From assembly GCA_964386405.1 (NCBI GenBank), contig CAYLRW010000006.1, positions 1 to 38,946 on the forward strand: 38,946 bases of DNA. Reading direction: 5' to 3'. Positions 8,761-17,871 of this stretch are shown one piece after another. The position numbers and the translations under genes were made by a program. Source of the DNA: RZYP01 sp964386405 (GTDB taxonomy: Bacteria; Bacillota; Negativicutes; Acidaminococcales; Acidaminococcaceae). Numbering within the stretch: the stretch's first letter is position 1; each line of letters opens with the position of its first letter. The notes under the pieces were generated by a model that saw only the letters and a list, made by a program, of their open reading frames with translations, was not told where the DNA came from and searched no databases.

Positions 8761-8825
8761 TCTCTATCCCCTTATAATTAGTGTTTAAGCCGTTTGTAAC
8801 GCATCCTGATTAAAATAATATCGGC

Positions 8826-10292
8826 TCACATTCCATCTATTGCAGACATTCCATCCTGCAAACGCCGCTGCTGCCATTTTTTTACCGCCTCTGTCAACGC
8901 TTTCTCTGAGTTCTCCATAGTTCCATCCTGAACTCGTTTCAAAAGAATCTGCATTATTTGAGGCAATTTTTCCTTGCTGCCTAACATTTTTGCTATCTGT
9001 TTGCCGCTAAGCAGCAAATCACTGGTGTGGACAGGCATATCGGCAGCCAAACGCAAGAGTTCTTCATTATACATGCGCATGGTAATTATTTCCTGTTCAT
9101 GTGCCTTGGTGGCCGCCAAGTCAGCAAGGCAAACAGAGGTCAACTGGGAAAAAGCTTCCTGCAAATCCTTGTTCCAGCGAAAAGCTCCTGACAGCGCAAC
9201 TTTGCGCAGCCAGCGTTTGGTACCATACTCATCCTTACCAACGCGAAAGCCTAACTGCATATGATTTGCTATCAGCCACACTACTCGTTTCACGAAACTT
9301 GCCGAAAACTGAAATCTTCTGAGTATTTTTTCAGCCATAAGTGCACTGAGCTCTTCATGACCGTAGTCCGTCGGATTACCTTCGTTGTCAAATCCGCGCA
9401 CTGTTGGCTGTCCTTTGCCAATGTCATGCAGCAACAGCGCCCATCTTACTTCCAGGCTTTTTTCTCCGAACGATACTGCTTTCAAAGTATGGTTCCAAAC
9501 ATCGTGACTATGGAAATTAGGATTTTGAGGCACACCGACAAGCGCTGATAATTCGGGTAAAATAGGTATCTGCTTTTCTTTACCATTTTGCCGATTGCGA
9601 CAGGACTGATCAGCGAGACCACTCCTGACCAAAGCATCCAGACCCAGGTTTACGAATTCGCCTTTCATCAATTTATTAATTTCCGTACGAACCCGTTCCA
9701 TCGACAGTCCGCTGACCCTTGGCAATTGTTCTGTGATGGCTGCAAATACTTCCGCGTCACAGGTTACACCTAATTGAGAGATAAAACGGCAAGCTCTAAA
9801 CATTCTGAGAGCATCTTCAGCAAACCTCTGCGAAGCCTTCCCAACCGTCCGCAGCTCGCGATTTTTTAAATCTTCCAAACCGTTGAAATAATCTATTACC
9901 CTGCCATCAATATCCAAGGCAATCGCATTGATGGTAAAATCGCGGCGTGCTAAATCCTCTGCCAAAGTTTCGCAATACCAGACACTTTCAGGCCTGTGCG
10001 CGTCCTCACCATAACTTTCACTGCGATAGGCAGCAACTTCGACGGAGTTACCATCGACCACTACCATCACAACTCCGAAATTCTGCCCCAATTCCTCGAC
10101 AACACCAAACCCTGCGCGCCTGGCAACCGCAATAATTTCTGCCGGTTTGGCGTTAGTCACGACATCAAAGTCTTCCGGTTCTTTTGCCAATAAAAGATCG
10201 CGCACGGCACCACCGACAAGATAGGCATCATAGCCGGCAGCCATCAAGGTCTTCAATATTTTATTGACATATTCAGGAATAGTAAAGTCCAT
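8826..10292 (-). CDS. cca: CCA tRNA nucleotidyltransferase
   Basis: A class II tRNA nucleotidyltransferase or poly(A) polymerase family member of 488 residues that adds or repairs the 3' CCA of tRNAs. The N-terminal domain shows LVGGAVRDLLL and EDFDVVTNA with the catalytic Asp pair, then RRDFTINAIALD and RFAEDALRMFRACRF for nucleotide selection. The C-terminal part carries an HD domain (NHTLKAVS, RWALLLHDIGKGQP), as in the longer, HD-containing CCA enzymes of Firmicutes and Proteobacteria. AGGAGG is located upstream of the ATG. First gene of the cca-namZ-HD operon. No strong promoter is apparent in the 100 bases before it; a TTGACG at about -50 has no good -10 partner. Confidence 0.93.
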   Translation of the reverse strand: MDFTIPEYVNKILKTLMAAGYDAYLVGGAVRDLLLAKEPEDFDVVTNAKPAEIIAVARRAGFGVVEELGQNFGVVMVVVDGNSVEVAAYRSESYGEDAHRPESVWYCETLAEDLARRDFTINAIALDIDGRVIDYFNGLEDLKNRELRTVGKASQRFAEDALRMFRACRFISQLGVTCDAEVFAAITEQLPRVSGLSMERVRTEINKLMKGEFVNLGLDALVRSGLADQSCRNRQNGKEKQIPILPELSALVGVPQNPNFHSHDVWNHTLKAVSFGEKSLEVRWALLLHDIGKGQPTVRGFDNEGNPTDYGHEELSALMAEKILRRFQFSASFVKRVVWLIANHMQLGFRVGKDEYGTKRWLRKVALSGAFRWNKDLQEAFSQLTSVCLADLAATKAHEQEIITMRMYNEELLRLAADMPVHTSDLLLSGKQIAKMLGSKEKLPQIMQILLKRVQDGTMENSEKALTEAVKKWQQRRLQDGMSAIDGM

Positions 10293-10397
10293 AGCTGCCT
10301 CCTATCTTAACTAATGGTAATATTAATGAATATTCGTCAAAGAAAAACTTATTCCTACCCATCACCATTTTCTTTTTTCTATCATTCTGTTTTAGAC

Positions 10398-10429
10398 AAA
10401 AAAATGACCACTGCTCCTGCAGCGGTCAT
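10398..10429 (-). terminator. Terminator of the ilv-leu operon
   Basis: ATGACC-A-CTGC (10404-10414) pairs with GCAG-C-GGTCAT (10419-10429) around a four-base loop, and on the minus strand it is followed by seven T. It lies four bases after the ilvB stop codon. Confidence 0.88.
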
Positions 10430-10433
10430 AGCT

Positions 10434-12083
10434 TTAACTACTGAATTTTACGAAAGAATTGATGCCTGCTCCTGGGCTCACCATCGGCGTAACCATATCT
10501 TTGGGATTAATACTAACCTCAATAATAAACGGCTCATTTTTATCTAAGGCCTCACCGACAGCAGCAGCGAGTGCCTCTGGACTGTCTACGTGCTTCCCTT
10601 TAACGCCAAAGGCCTCGCCATACTTCACAAAATCAACATAACCCGGCATTTCGCAAGAGGTAAACCTCTTCTCAAAAAATACGGTCTGCAGCTGGCGAAT
10701 CATACCCAGACCACTATTATTAAAAACAATCGAAATTATCGGCAGACAATTGCTGGCAATAGTAAAGAGTTCAGAACCTGTCATCTTAAAACCGCCATCA
10801 CCGGAAATGCTGATAACGCGGCTTGCTGGACGTGCAAACTGAGCACCCATAGCCGCCGGCAAGCCAAAGCCCATTGTACCAAGACCACCGGAAGAAATCC
10901 ACTGCCTTGCGTACTGGATTTTCAGATTCTGAGCAGCCCACATCTGATGCTGTCCGACATCGGTCGTAATAATGAAATCACGATCCTTCAAAACAGGATT
11001 AAGTGCCCTGATAAATTTGGGAGCTTCCTCATTACCGCAATCCTCATCATTTGCTGGCCAGGCAGCTATTTTGTGCCACCATTCGCTGAGATCCTTGCGT
11101 TCGCAAGCCTCGGTAAGCTTGTTCAGCGTCATCTTCATGTCGCCGGCAATGCCTATTTCTGAATAAATATTTTTATCAAGCTCAGCGGGGTCAATATCCA
11201 TATGCACAATAGTTTTATGTGCCACATAGCTGCCGCGCTCGCCGGTAAGTCTATCATTAAAACGGCTGCCAAAAGCCAGAATGAGATCTGCCTCTTTGAC
11301 GGCATTATTGGCTTTTTCGTGTCCATGCATCCCTGTCATGCCTAGAAATAAATTGCGATAAGCGCTGCAGGCTCCCAAGCCCATCAGTGTGCTTACAACA
11401 GGTATCTGCAATTTTTCCGCCAGGTCCATCGCATCATATTCGGTATTACTGTTAATGACACCGCCGCCAATGAGCATTACCGGTCTTTGTGCAGAATTGA
11501 TGGCTTCAACTGCTTTTTTAATTTTATTGCAATCGGGTTTTTCCGTTTCAATGCACACAGGCTTTTCAGCAACATAATCAAGCATTGCCGTTTGTATATC
11601 ACGCGGCACATCAATCAGCACAGGTCCCGGCCTGCCGGTTTTAGCAAGAGTAAACGCAAGCCTTATGGCCGTTGCCAATTGGCTCGGATGTTTCACTAAA
11701 AAATTATGTTTAGTTATCGGCATCGTGATACCGGTGATATCAACTTCCTGAAAGGCATCATGGCCTATCATTTCCGTCGGCACCTGCCCGGTAATAGCAA
11801 CGACGGGAATGGAATCAAGAAAAGCTGTCGCCAGGCCTGTAACCAAATTAGTTGCACCTGGGCCTGAAGTGGCAATGCAAACACCGACGCGGCCGCTGGC
11901 ACGTGCATAGCCATCAGCGGCATGGGCTGCTCCTTGCTCATGTGCAGTCAGTATATGTCTTATTTCCGATTCGCGCAACGCATCATAGAATGGCAGAATC
12001 GCGCCTCCAGGGTAGCCAAACACAGTATCGACTCCCTGTTCAAGAAGGCACTGCACCATTAATTCCGCACCGGTTATTCGCAT
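10434..12083 (-). CDS. ilvB: Acetolactate synthase, large (catalytic) subunit
   Basis: ThDP-dependent condensation of pyruvate with pyruvate or 2-oxobutyrate, first common step of Val, Leu and Ile synthesis. The 549-residue product has the N-terminal Pyr domain (VFGYPGGAILPFYDAL, HEQGAAHAADGYARASG with the activating Glu), the central FAD-type domain, and the C-terminal ThDP motif GDGGFKMTGSEL...NNSGLGMIRQ. The ATG at 12081-12083 is preferred over the GTG at 12092 because GGAG sits eight bases ahead of it. Unusually, ilvB is the last gene of the operon, whereas its regulatory subunit ilvN is the first. Confidence 0.95.
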   Translation of the reverse strand: MRITGAELMVQCLLEQGVDTVFGYPGGAILPFYDALRESEIRHILTAHEQGAAHAADGYARASGRVGVCIATSGPGATNLVTGLATAFLDSIPVVAITGQVPTEMIGHDAFQEVDITGITMPITKHNFLVKHPSQLATAIRLAFTLAKTGRPGPVLIDVPRDIQTAMLDYVAEKPVCIETEKPDCNKIKKAVEAINSAQRPVMLIGGGVINSNTEYDAMDLAEKLQIPVVSTLMGLGACSAYRNLFLGMTGMHGHEKANNAVKEADLILAFGSRFNDRLTGERGSYVAHKTIVHMDIDPAELDKNIYSEIGIAGDMKMTLNKLTEACERKDLSEWWHKIAAWPANDEDCGNEEAPKFIRALNPVLKDRDFIITTDVGQHQMWAAQNLKIQYARQWISSGGLGTMGFGLPAAMGAQFARPASRVISISGDGGFKMTGSELFTIASNCLPIISIVFNNSGLGMIRQLQTVFFEKRFTSCEMPGYVDFVKYGEAFGVKGKHVDSPEALAAAVGEALDKNEPFIIEVSINPKDMVTPMVSPGAGINSFVKFSS

Positions 12084-12111
12084 AGTATTCACTCCATTTC
12101 TTTCAAAATCT

Positions 12112-13182
12112 TCAGGCTAGTTCCTCAGCCACCAAACGTCCCATTTCTGAGGTCGATACTTTGGTCAGTCCCGGTCCCGCAAGATCCGGCGTCCGGTAAC
12201 CTTTTGCCAGAACACGGTCAACAGCATCTTCAATAGCCTGTGCCGCTGCGTCAGCGTTCAAAGAATATCTCAGCATCATCGCTGCTGATAAGATTGTTCC
12301 GAGCGGATTAGCAATGCCCATACCGGCAATGTCCGGTGCCGAACCATGGATAGGTTCATACATACCGGTGCCATCACCCAAGCTGGCTGAAGGCAGAAGA
12401 CCGATAGACCCTGCAATAACAGAAGCCTCATCAGAAAGGATATCGCCAAAAATATTATTGGTTAAAATTACATCAAATTGTCCTGGGTTAAGCACGAGCT
12501 GCATAGCGCAGTTGTCCACGTAAAGATTATTCAGTTCTACTTCCGCATAATTCTTGTCATGTATCTCCGCCGTGATCTTGCGCCACATTCTGGAGGAGGC
12601 CAAAACGTTTGCCTTGTCTACGGAAGTTACCTTGCCTTTACGTTTTTTAGCAGCTTCAAAAGCAAATTTGGCAATTCTTTCGACTTCCGGACGGCTGTAG
12701 ATTTCGATATCGGAAGCATTTTCCACACCATTTTCATCAAGTGCCGCTTCATTGTGAGTACCGAAATAAATGCCACCGGTCAATTCACGGACAATCAAAA
12801 GATCCGCATTTGCTACTCTTTCATCTTTCAAAGGAGAAAGATGGGAAACAAAACGAGATACCTTGATTGGTCTGAGATTGCAATAAAGTCCCAGTGCCTT
12901 ACGGATACCGAGAAGTGCTTTCTCCGGCCTGAGTGTCGGCTCGACATTATCCCATTTTGGCCCGCCTACCGCACCAAGCAATACAGCATCAGCTGCCTGC
13001 GCAGATTTCACAGTTGCTTCCGGAAGTGGATTCCCCGTAGCATCTATCGCTGCACCACCGATTAGCTGGCGGTCATATTCAAGTTCAATACAATATTTTT
13101 TGGCTGCGGCATTCAATACTTCGACTGCTGCCTCCACAATTTCTACACCAATGCCGTCACCAGGCAACAGAGTTATACGCAT
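12112..13182 (-). CDS. leuB: 3-isopropylmalate dehydrogenase
   Basis: NAD-dependent oxidative decarboxylation of 3-isopropylmalate to 2-oxoisocaproate in leucine synthesis. The 356-residue sequence opens with ITLLPGDGIGVEIVEAA and has the isopropylmalate-type substrate loop ELTGGIYFG, the catalytic YVDNCAMQLV region, NIFGDILSDEAS with the metal-binding Asp residues, and GLLPSASLG...EPIHGSAPDIAGMGIANP for NAD binding. It begins two bases after the leuD stop, so translation is probably coupled. Confidence 0.96.
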   Translation of the reverse strand: MRITLLPGDGIGVEIVEAAVEVLNAAAKKYCIELEYDRQLIGGAAIDATGNPLPEATVKSAQAADAVLLGAVGGPKWDNVEPTLRPEKALLGIRKALGLYCNLRPIKVSRFVSHLSPLKDERVANADLLIVRELTGGIYFGTHNEAALDENGVENASDIEIYSRPEVERIAKFAFEAAKKRKGKVTSVDKANVLASSRMWRKITAEIHDKNYAEVELNNLYVDNCAMQLVLNPGQFDVILTNNIFGDILSDEASVIAGSIGLLPSASLGDGTGMYEPIHGSAPDIAGMGIANPLGTILSAAMMLRYSLNADAAAQAIEDAVDRVLAKGYRTPDLAGPGLTKVSTSEMGRLVAEELA

Positions 13183-13184
13183 TC

Positions 13185-13664
13185 TTAGTTTTCTCCTTTA
13201 ACATAATTGATTAAACCACCACAGTCGGCAATCTTCTGCACAAATTCCGGAAGCGGTTTGGTATTGATTACAGTACCCTTGTTCACAATTTTAATTTCAC
13301 CCTTGGCTAAATTTACTTCCAGTTCGTCGCCGGCTTCAATTTTCTCTACTTCTTTGCCAATCTCCAAAACCGGCAGGCCAATGTTAATAGCATTACGATA
13401 AAAGATTCGTGCAAAACTATCGGCAATTATACATTGCACTTTTTTAACCTTCAGAACCATAGGTGCATGTTCACGGCTCGAACCGCAGCCGAAGTTCCTG
13501 CCAGCCACGATAATATCGCCTTTTTGCACATTGGGGGCAAAATTCAAATCAATGTCTTCCATCGCATGTTCCGCAAGTTCTTCAAAATCAGCAATATTCA
13601 AATATCTCGCCGGAATAATAACATCGGTGTCAACATGATCACCATAACGCCATACTTTACTCAT
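13185..13664 (-). CDS. leuD: 3-isopropylmalate dehydratase, small subunit
   Basis: The swivelling-domain subunit (159 residues) of isopropylmalate isomerase, which pairs with LeuC to convert 2- to 3-isopropylmalate. Signatures are GDHVDTDVIIPARYLN near the start and GRNFGCGSSREHAP, followed by FARIFYRNAINIGLP. The short length is the archaeal/Firmicutes type of separate small subunit. It overlaps the 3' end of leuC by four bases (ATGA), indicating translational coupling. Confidence 0.96.
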   Translation of the reverse strand: MSKVWRYGDHVDTDVIIPARYLNIADFEELAEHAMEDIDLNFAPNVQKGDIIVAGRNFGCGSSREHAPMVLKVKKVQCIIADSFARIFYRNAINIGLPVLEIGKEVEKIEAGDELEVNLAKGEIKIVNKGTVINTKPLPEFVQKIADCGGLINYVKGEN

Positions 13665-14923
13665 TTAATGACCTCCTCAGGGCTGGCAATTCTCCCCATA
13701 ACGGCGCTCGCCGCAGCTACATAAGGGCTTGCCAGATATACTTCGCTGTCTACATGTCCCATGCGTCCGCGGAAATTACGATTAGTAGTAGATACTGCGC
13801 GCTCGCCATGAGCCAGAATACCCATATAACCGCCAAGACACGGTCCACAGGTCGGCGTGCTGACAGCAACGCCTGCGTCTATGAAGGTATCAATATAGCC
13901 CAGCTTCATTGCCTGCTGGTAAATTTCCTGCGTTGCCGGAATAATGATGCAGCGCACATGCGGATGTACTTTCTTGCCTTTTAGAACTTCAGCAGCTTGT
14001 GCCAGATCCTCAAGCCTGCCATTGGTACAGGAACCAATAACCGCCTGATCAATGACAATACCAGTCGATTCGCTTGCAGGATGAACATTTTCCGGCAAAT
14101 GCGGATAAGCCACCACAGGCACCAATTTATCCAGTTCAATAGTTATTGCACGCTCGTAGACGGCATCAGCATCAGCCGTAACTGCTGAAAATTCTCTTGT
14201 CACCCTATCCTTCAGGAATGCCAAGGTCTTTTCATCAACTGGGAAAATACCATTTTTTGCGCCGGCCTCGATGGCCATATTGCAGATAGTGAAGCGGTCA
14301 GACATTTCGAGTTCGCTGATACCTTCACCGCAAAACTCCAGTGATTGATAGCGCGCACCATCGACGCCAATCATACCAATCAGGGTCAAAACGATATCCT
14401 TACCTTTGACATATTTTGGCAGCTTCCCTTTCAGTTCTACCTTAATCGCAGATGGCACTTTAAACCAGGTCGTGCCACTTGCCATGGCCGCCCCAACATC
14501 ACTCTGACCGACGCCGGTAGCAAAAGCATTAAGAGCACCATAAGTACAAGTATGAGAATCTGCTCCGACGATTACCTCTCCGGGAGCAACAAGTCCGGCA
14601 TCCGGCAGCAATGCATGCTCAATCCCCATGCGTCCAACCTCAAAATAGTTGGTAATCTCATGTTTGCGTGCGAAGTCACGTAAACGTTTGCACATCTCAG
14701 CAGATTTGATGTCCTTGCAGGGTGAGAAATGGTCTGGCACCAAAGCAATTTTATCTTTATCGAACACCGGTCTGCCAATTTTTTCAAATTCGTCAATAGC
14801 CGGCGGTCCTGTAATGTCATTTGCAAGAATCAAATCCAGCTGTGAAACAAGTAAATCACCAGCAGAAACACTATCTCTTCCAGCATGTTTCGCCAATATT
14901 TTTTCGGTCATCGTCATACCCAT
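13661..14923 (-). CDS. leuC: 3-isopropylmalate dehydratase, large subunit
   Basis: The Fe-S aconitase-like subunit of isopropylmalate isomerase, 420 residues with the chosen start. It shows DSHTCTYGALNAFATGVGQSD, GSCTNGR and CGPCLGG, which contribute the three cysteines ligating the [4Fe-4S] cluster. The start is the ATG at 14921-14923 (MGMTMTEKILAKHAG), with AGGAGG nine bases upstream; an in-frame GTG at 14950 lacks a site. It lies about 80 bases after ilvC without an obvious terminator. Confidence 0.96.
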   Translation of the reverse strand: MGMTMTEKILAKHAGRDSVSAGDLLVSQLDLILANDITGPPAIDEFEKIGRPVFDKDKIALVPDHFSPCKDIKSAEMCKRLRDFARKHEITNYFEVGRMGIEHALLPDAGLVAPGEVIVGADSHTCTYGALNAFATGVGQSDVGAAMASGTTWFKVPSAIKVELKGKLPKYVKGKDIVLTLIGMIGVDGARYQSLEFCGEGISELEMSDRFTICNMAIEAGAKNGIFPVDEKTLAFLKDRVTREFSAVTADADAVYERAITIELDKLVPVVAYPHLPENVHPASESTGIVIDQAVIGSCTNGRLEDLAQAAEVLKGKKVHPHVRCIIIPATQEIYQQAMKLGYIDTFIDAGVAVSTPTCGPCLGGYMGILAHGERAVSTTNRNFRGRMGHVDSEVYLASPYVAAASAVMGRIASPEEVIK

Positions 14924-15005
14924 AACTATAATCCTCCTAAGATTGTACACTCAGGAACTTCAGCGGCAGGTCGCATACCCGCCGCTCGTTCCATTAAAGT
15001 AATTA

Positions 15006-15998
15006 CTATTTTTTGACCCAGGACATCATGCCGCGAAGTTCAGCACCGACTTTTTCAATCGGATGATTTACCGCACGTTTACGCATAGCATTGAAGGCCG
15101 GACGATTGGCCTGATTCTCCAACAGCCATTTGTTGGCGAACGTACCATCCTGAATTTCAGTAAGCACTTGGCGCATCGCTTTCTTGGTTTCGTCGGTAAT
15201 GATGCGTTTTCCGGTTACGTAATCACCATACTCTGCTGTATCGCTAACGGAGTGGCGCATTTTAGCCATGCCGCCTTCATACATCAGGTCAACAATCAAT
15301 TTCATTTCGTGCATACATTCGAAGTAAGCGCTTTCCGGCTCATAACCTGCTTCAACAAGAGTTTCGAAGCCAGCAGTAATCAAAGCTGTAACGCCACCGC
15401 AGAGAACTGCTTGTTCACCGAAAAGGTCAGTTTCTGTTTCTTCGCGGAAAGTAGTGTCAAGAACACCAGCACGTGTACCACCGATGCCTTTGGCATAAGC
15501 AAGACCAAGGTCATAAGCTCTGCCGGTTGCATCCTGATGAACAGCAATCAAACAAGGAACGCCCTGGCCTTCAGTGAAGACACGGCGGACGAGATGGCCA
15601 GGTCCTTTTGGGGCAACCATGAATACATCAACGTCTGCAGGTGGTACAATCTGGCCGAAATGAATATTGAAGCCATGAGCGAAAGCAAGCGCCATGCCTG
15701 GTCTCAGGTTAGGAGCAACATCTTTTTTATAAGTTGCTGACTGTTTTTCATCAGGAATAAGCATCATAACGACATCTGCCTCAATTGTTGCTTCCGCAGC
15801 TGTCATAACGCGCAAGCCTGCAGCTTCCGCTTTTGCCCAGGATTTACTTCCTTCATACAAACCAACAATAACATTGGCACCGCTATCCTTTAAGTTCAAG
15901 GCATGTGCATGACCTTGGCTGCCATAACCAATAATTGCGACAGTTTTGTCTTTCAGCATGTCCCAGTTAGCGTCTTTGTCATAGTACATTTTTACCAT
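15006..15998 (-). CDS. ilvC: Ketol-acid reductoisomerase (class I)
   Basis: Converts acetolactate or acetohydroxybutyrate to the dihydroxy acid with NADPH, second step of branched-chain synthesis. The 330-residue length is exactly the class I (short) type. The Rossmann motif IIGYGSQGHAHALNLKDSG, VMMLIPDE, APKGPGHLVRR and the metal-binding helices (TFREETETDLFGEQAVLCGG, YFECMHEMKLIVDLMYEGG) are all present. The start is the ATG at 15996-15998 (MVKMYYD), about nine bases after GGAG; earlier in-frame codons are not supported by a site. Confidence 0.97.
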   Translation of the reverse strand: MVKMYYDKDANWDMLKDKTVAIIGYGSQGHAHALNLKDSGANVIVGLYEGSKSWAKAEAAGLRVMTAAEATIEADVVMMLIPDEKQSATYKKDVAPNLRPGMALAFAHGFNIHFGQIVPPADVDVFMVAPKGPGHLVRRVFTEGQGVPCLIAVHQDATGRAYDLGLAYAKGIGGTRAGVLDTTFREETETDLFGEQAVLCGGVTALITAGFETLVEAGYEPESAYFECMHEMKLIVDLMYEGGMAKMRHSVSDTAEYGDYVTGKRIITDETKKAMRQVLTEIQDGTFANKWLLENQANRPAFNAMRKRAVNHPIEKVGAELRGMMSWVKK

Positions 15999-16094
15999 TT
16001 TCATTCTCTCCTTTGATTTTAGAAAATTTATCAAACTTAAAGCCCTTCCAAGCGGTCCTCTTATCAGAACTAAGTTTACACAGAATAAGGGGTT

Positions 16095-16652
16095 TTAGAT
16101 AACTGTGCAGTTTTTGCGCACATTAGCTTCATCAACAAATTTCGGCCAGGTATAACGGGATTTTTCTACCGTTAAAGCCTCATCACCACGTTCCAGGGCA
16201 ATTGCTCCGGTCTGTACCATTTCAATGATGCCGTAAGTTCTCATAACATCAACGAAAGCGGCCAGTTTATCATTAACACCAGTAACCAGAAAAGTTAAGG
16301 AGTCGCCTGTAACATCAATGGCATGAGCACGGAAGACATCAGCTAATTTCAATATTTCCAGTTTTTTGTCACCGGCTTTAACTTTGACTAACGTCATACT
16401 GCGTGTAGTACTGGCATTGGGCGGCAACACTTTTATCGCTTCCACTTCAACTAATTTTGCTAGCTGCTTGCACACCTGATCAACCGTCGAAGCATCTGCT
16501 TTCATGGTAACCGTCATCCGGGAAAATTCAGGATTTTGTGTAATACCAACGGCCAGGCTGTCAATATTAAAACCACGGCGCGAGAATAAACCTGCTACAC
16601 GCATCAAAACGCCCGGCTGATTTCTTACTACTATTGAAATGACTTGTTCCAT
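16095..16652 (-). CDS. ilvN: Acetolactate synthase, small (regulatory) subunit
   Basis: The ACT-domain subunit that activates IlvB and confers valine feedback inhibition. The N terminus MEQVISIVVRNQPGVLMRVA and GLFSRRGFNIDSLAVG are the ACT signature; a second, C-terminal regulatory domain follows. The product has 185 residues, slightly longer than the enterobacterial form owing to a C-terminal tail. The ATG at 16650-16652 has AGGAGG eight bases ahead. The longer reading frame back to 16727 runs into the T-box terminator hairpin and is not credible. First structural gene of the ilvN-ilvC-leuCD-leuB-ilvB operon, directly behind the T-box. Confidence 0.95.
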   Translation of the reverse strand: MEQVISIVVRNQPGVLMRVAGLFSRRGFNIDSLAVGITQNPEFSRMTVTMKADASTVDQVCKQLAKLVEVEAIKVLPPNASTTRSMTLVKVKAGDKKLEILKLADVFRAHAIDVTGDSLTFLVTGVNDKLAAFVDVMRTYGIIEMVQTGAIALERGDEALTVEKSRYTWPKFVDEANVRKNCTVI

Positions 16653-16680
16653 TGCTCTAACCTCCTTTTTAATAACAGGG

Positions 16681-16970
16681 TATAAAAAAGCCCCTATCTG
16701 TCTATAGACAGATAGGGGCGATGGCAAACCGCGGTACCACCCTACTTTGACCTCATTGTCCCGGTGCTTTTTCCGGACGCTTTAACACAGCGATCTGCGC
16801 CGACACCTACTTAATTTCAGCGTCGGAGTTCACGGGTGAGTTTCACTAAAAGGATTCCCTACGGCTTGCACCAACCGCCGCTTCTCTGCTAGGAAAGTTC
16901 CTCAGCTTTATTCCCGATCATCACTTTTATCATTTTTCCATTGAACATAAATGTATTTCATGGATGTTAT
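16681..16970 (-). promoter_or_regulatory. T-box leader, leucine type (CUC specifier)
   Basis: An approximately 290-base untranslated leader whose conserved T-box core GGTGGTACCGCGG is at 16729-16741 on the minus strand. A typical stem I apical sequence GGTGCAAGCC lies upstream. Basal helix CGGG:CCCG closes a specifier loop whose 3' strand reads GTGAAACTCACCCG, placing CTC (Leu) one base before the helix (16838-16840). A Leu specifier fits the ilv-leu operon. When uncharged tRNA-Leu binds, the antiterminator forms and the operon is read. A second CTC, at 16826-16828, is an alternative register and also codes for Leu. Confidence 0.92.
16682..16719 (-). terminator. T-box regulated terminator before ilvN
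   Basis: A perfect 30-base inverted repeat (arm GCCCCTATCTGTCTA at 16690-16704, complement at 16705-16719) followed on the minus strand by six T. It is the competing terminator of the leucine T-box. Confidence 0.93.
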
Positions 16971-16976
16971 TTTTAC

Positions 16977-17005
16977 ATTATGACAGTTTCACAGACCACT
17001 GTCAA
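16977..17005 (-). promoter_or_regulatory. Promoter of the ilv-leu operon
   Basis: Minus strand TTGACA (17000-17005), 17 bases, CATAAT (16977-16982), just upstream of the T-box leader. Confidence 0.8.
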
Positions 17006-17226
17006 GCTTTTTTGTATCTTTTTATATTACTTTATTCCTTTTTATGTCCTTCACTGGCGTAATATTGTTTACACTGCGCTCATAAACAACCCTGGCTTCC
17101 TTTTTTTAGATGCTTTTAGTTATCTTTTTTACAGTTTTTGCGATATTTTGCTAAAAAGCTGGACTAATGCCGTAAAATATTTTATCCTATAAGTTATATA
17201 AAAATATTTTTATCTGAGGTGTAATG

Positions 17227-17808
17227 ATGCGTTTGTTAAAAGAAAAAATAAAAAACGAAGGAATTGTCCTGAACAATTCCATTCTCAAGGTTGACGCCTT
17301 CCTTAACCATCAGATCGATCCGGAACTAATGATGGAATTAGGTCGTGAATTCGGCAAAAGATTTGCCGACAAAAAGGTAACAAAAATTTTGACGGTAGAA
17401 TCTTCCGGCATAGCAGTTGCGCTGACAACCGCTTTGTTTTTTCATGTTCCTGTTGTTTTTGCCCGCAAGCAAAAACCTTCTACTATGAACGAGAATTTAT
17501 ATAGCACCAAAGTTTTTTCTTTCACCAAAAATGTTACCAATAATGTGTCGGTATCCAAAAAATTCTTACCGCCAGGCGAGAACATCCTTATCCTGGATGA
17601 TTTTTTGGCTAATGGTGAAGCTGCAATGGGACTCGCCGACCTCGTCCACCAAGCCGGCAGCACTGTGGTCGGCATAGGGATTGTTATCGAAAAGTCCTTC
17701 CAACCTGGTCGCAAACGCTTAATTGATGCCGGCTATCAGGTAGAATCTTTAGCTCGCATTCAGGCTTTTGAAAAAGGGCAAATTGTTTTTGCCGACGATA
17801 ACGATTAA
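17227..17808 (+). CDS. xpt: Xanthine phosphoribosyltransferase
   Basis: Converts xanthine and PRPP to XMP in purine salvage. The 193-residue sequence resembles Bacillus Xpt along its length: MRLLKEKIKNEGIVL, LKVDAFLNHQIDP, VESSGIA, PVVFARK, ILILDDFLANGEAA (the PRPP-binding loop), GIGIVIEKSFQPGR and YQVESLARIQ. The second of two adjacent ATGs (17227) is chosen because it is five bases from GAGGTG and matches the Bacillus N terminus; 17224 is the alternative. It is monocistronic and convergent with serA. The 200 bases upstream are very AT-rich and I do not see a purine riboswitch, which controls xpt in Bacillus. Confidence 0.95.
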   Translation: MRLLKEKIKNEGIVLNNSILKVDAFLNHQIDPELMMELGREFGKRFADKKVTKILTVESSGIAVALTTALFFHVPVVFARKQKPSTMNENLYSTKVFSFTKNVTNNVSVSKKFLPPGENILILDDFLANGEAAMGLADLVHQAGSTVVGIGIVIEKSFQPGRKRLIDAGYQVESLARIQAFEKGQIVFADDND

Positions 17809-17824
17809 TTTTCTCATAAAAATT

Positions 17825-17854
17825 GCCGATGGCTTTGACGCCACCGGCTTTTTT
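17825..17854. terminator. Bidirectional terminator between xpt and serA
   Basis: GCCGATGGC (17825-17833) and GCCACCGGC (17840-17848) form a nine-base stem with one imperfect pair. Six T follow on the plus strand (xpt) and AATTTTTA on the minus strand (serA). The imperfect pair is A-C on the plus RNA but a G-U wobble on the minus RNA. Confidence 0.8.
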
Positions 17855-17871
17855 CATTTAAACCGCATTTT

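Noticed and set aside
16653..16727. N-terminal extension of IlvN
   Set aside because: It would translate the T-box terminator hairpin; the ATG at 16652 has AGGAGG at eight bases.
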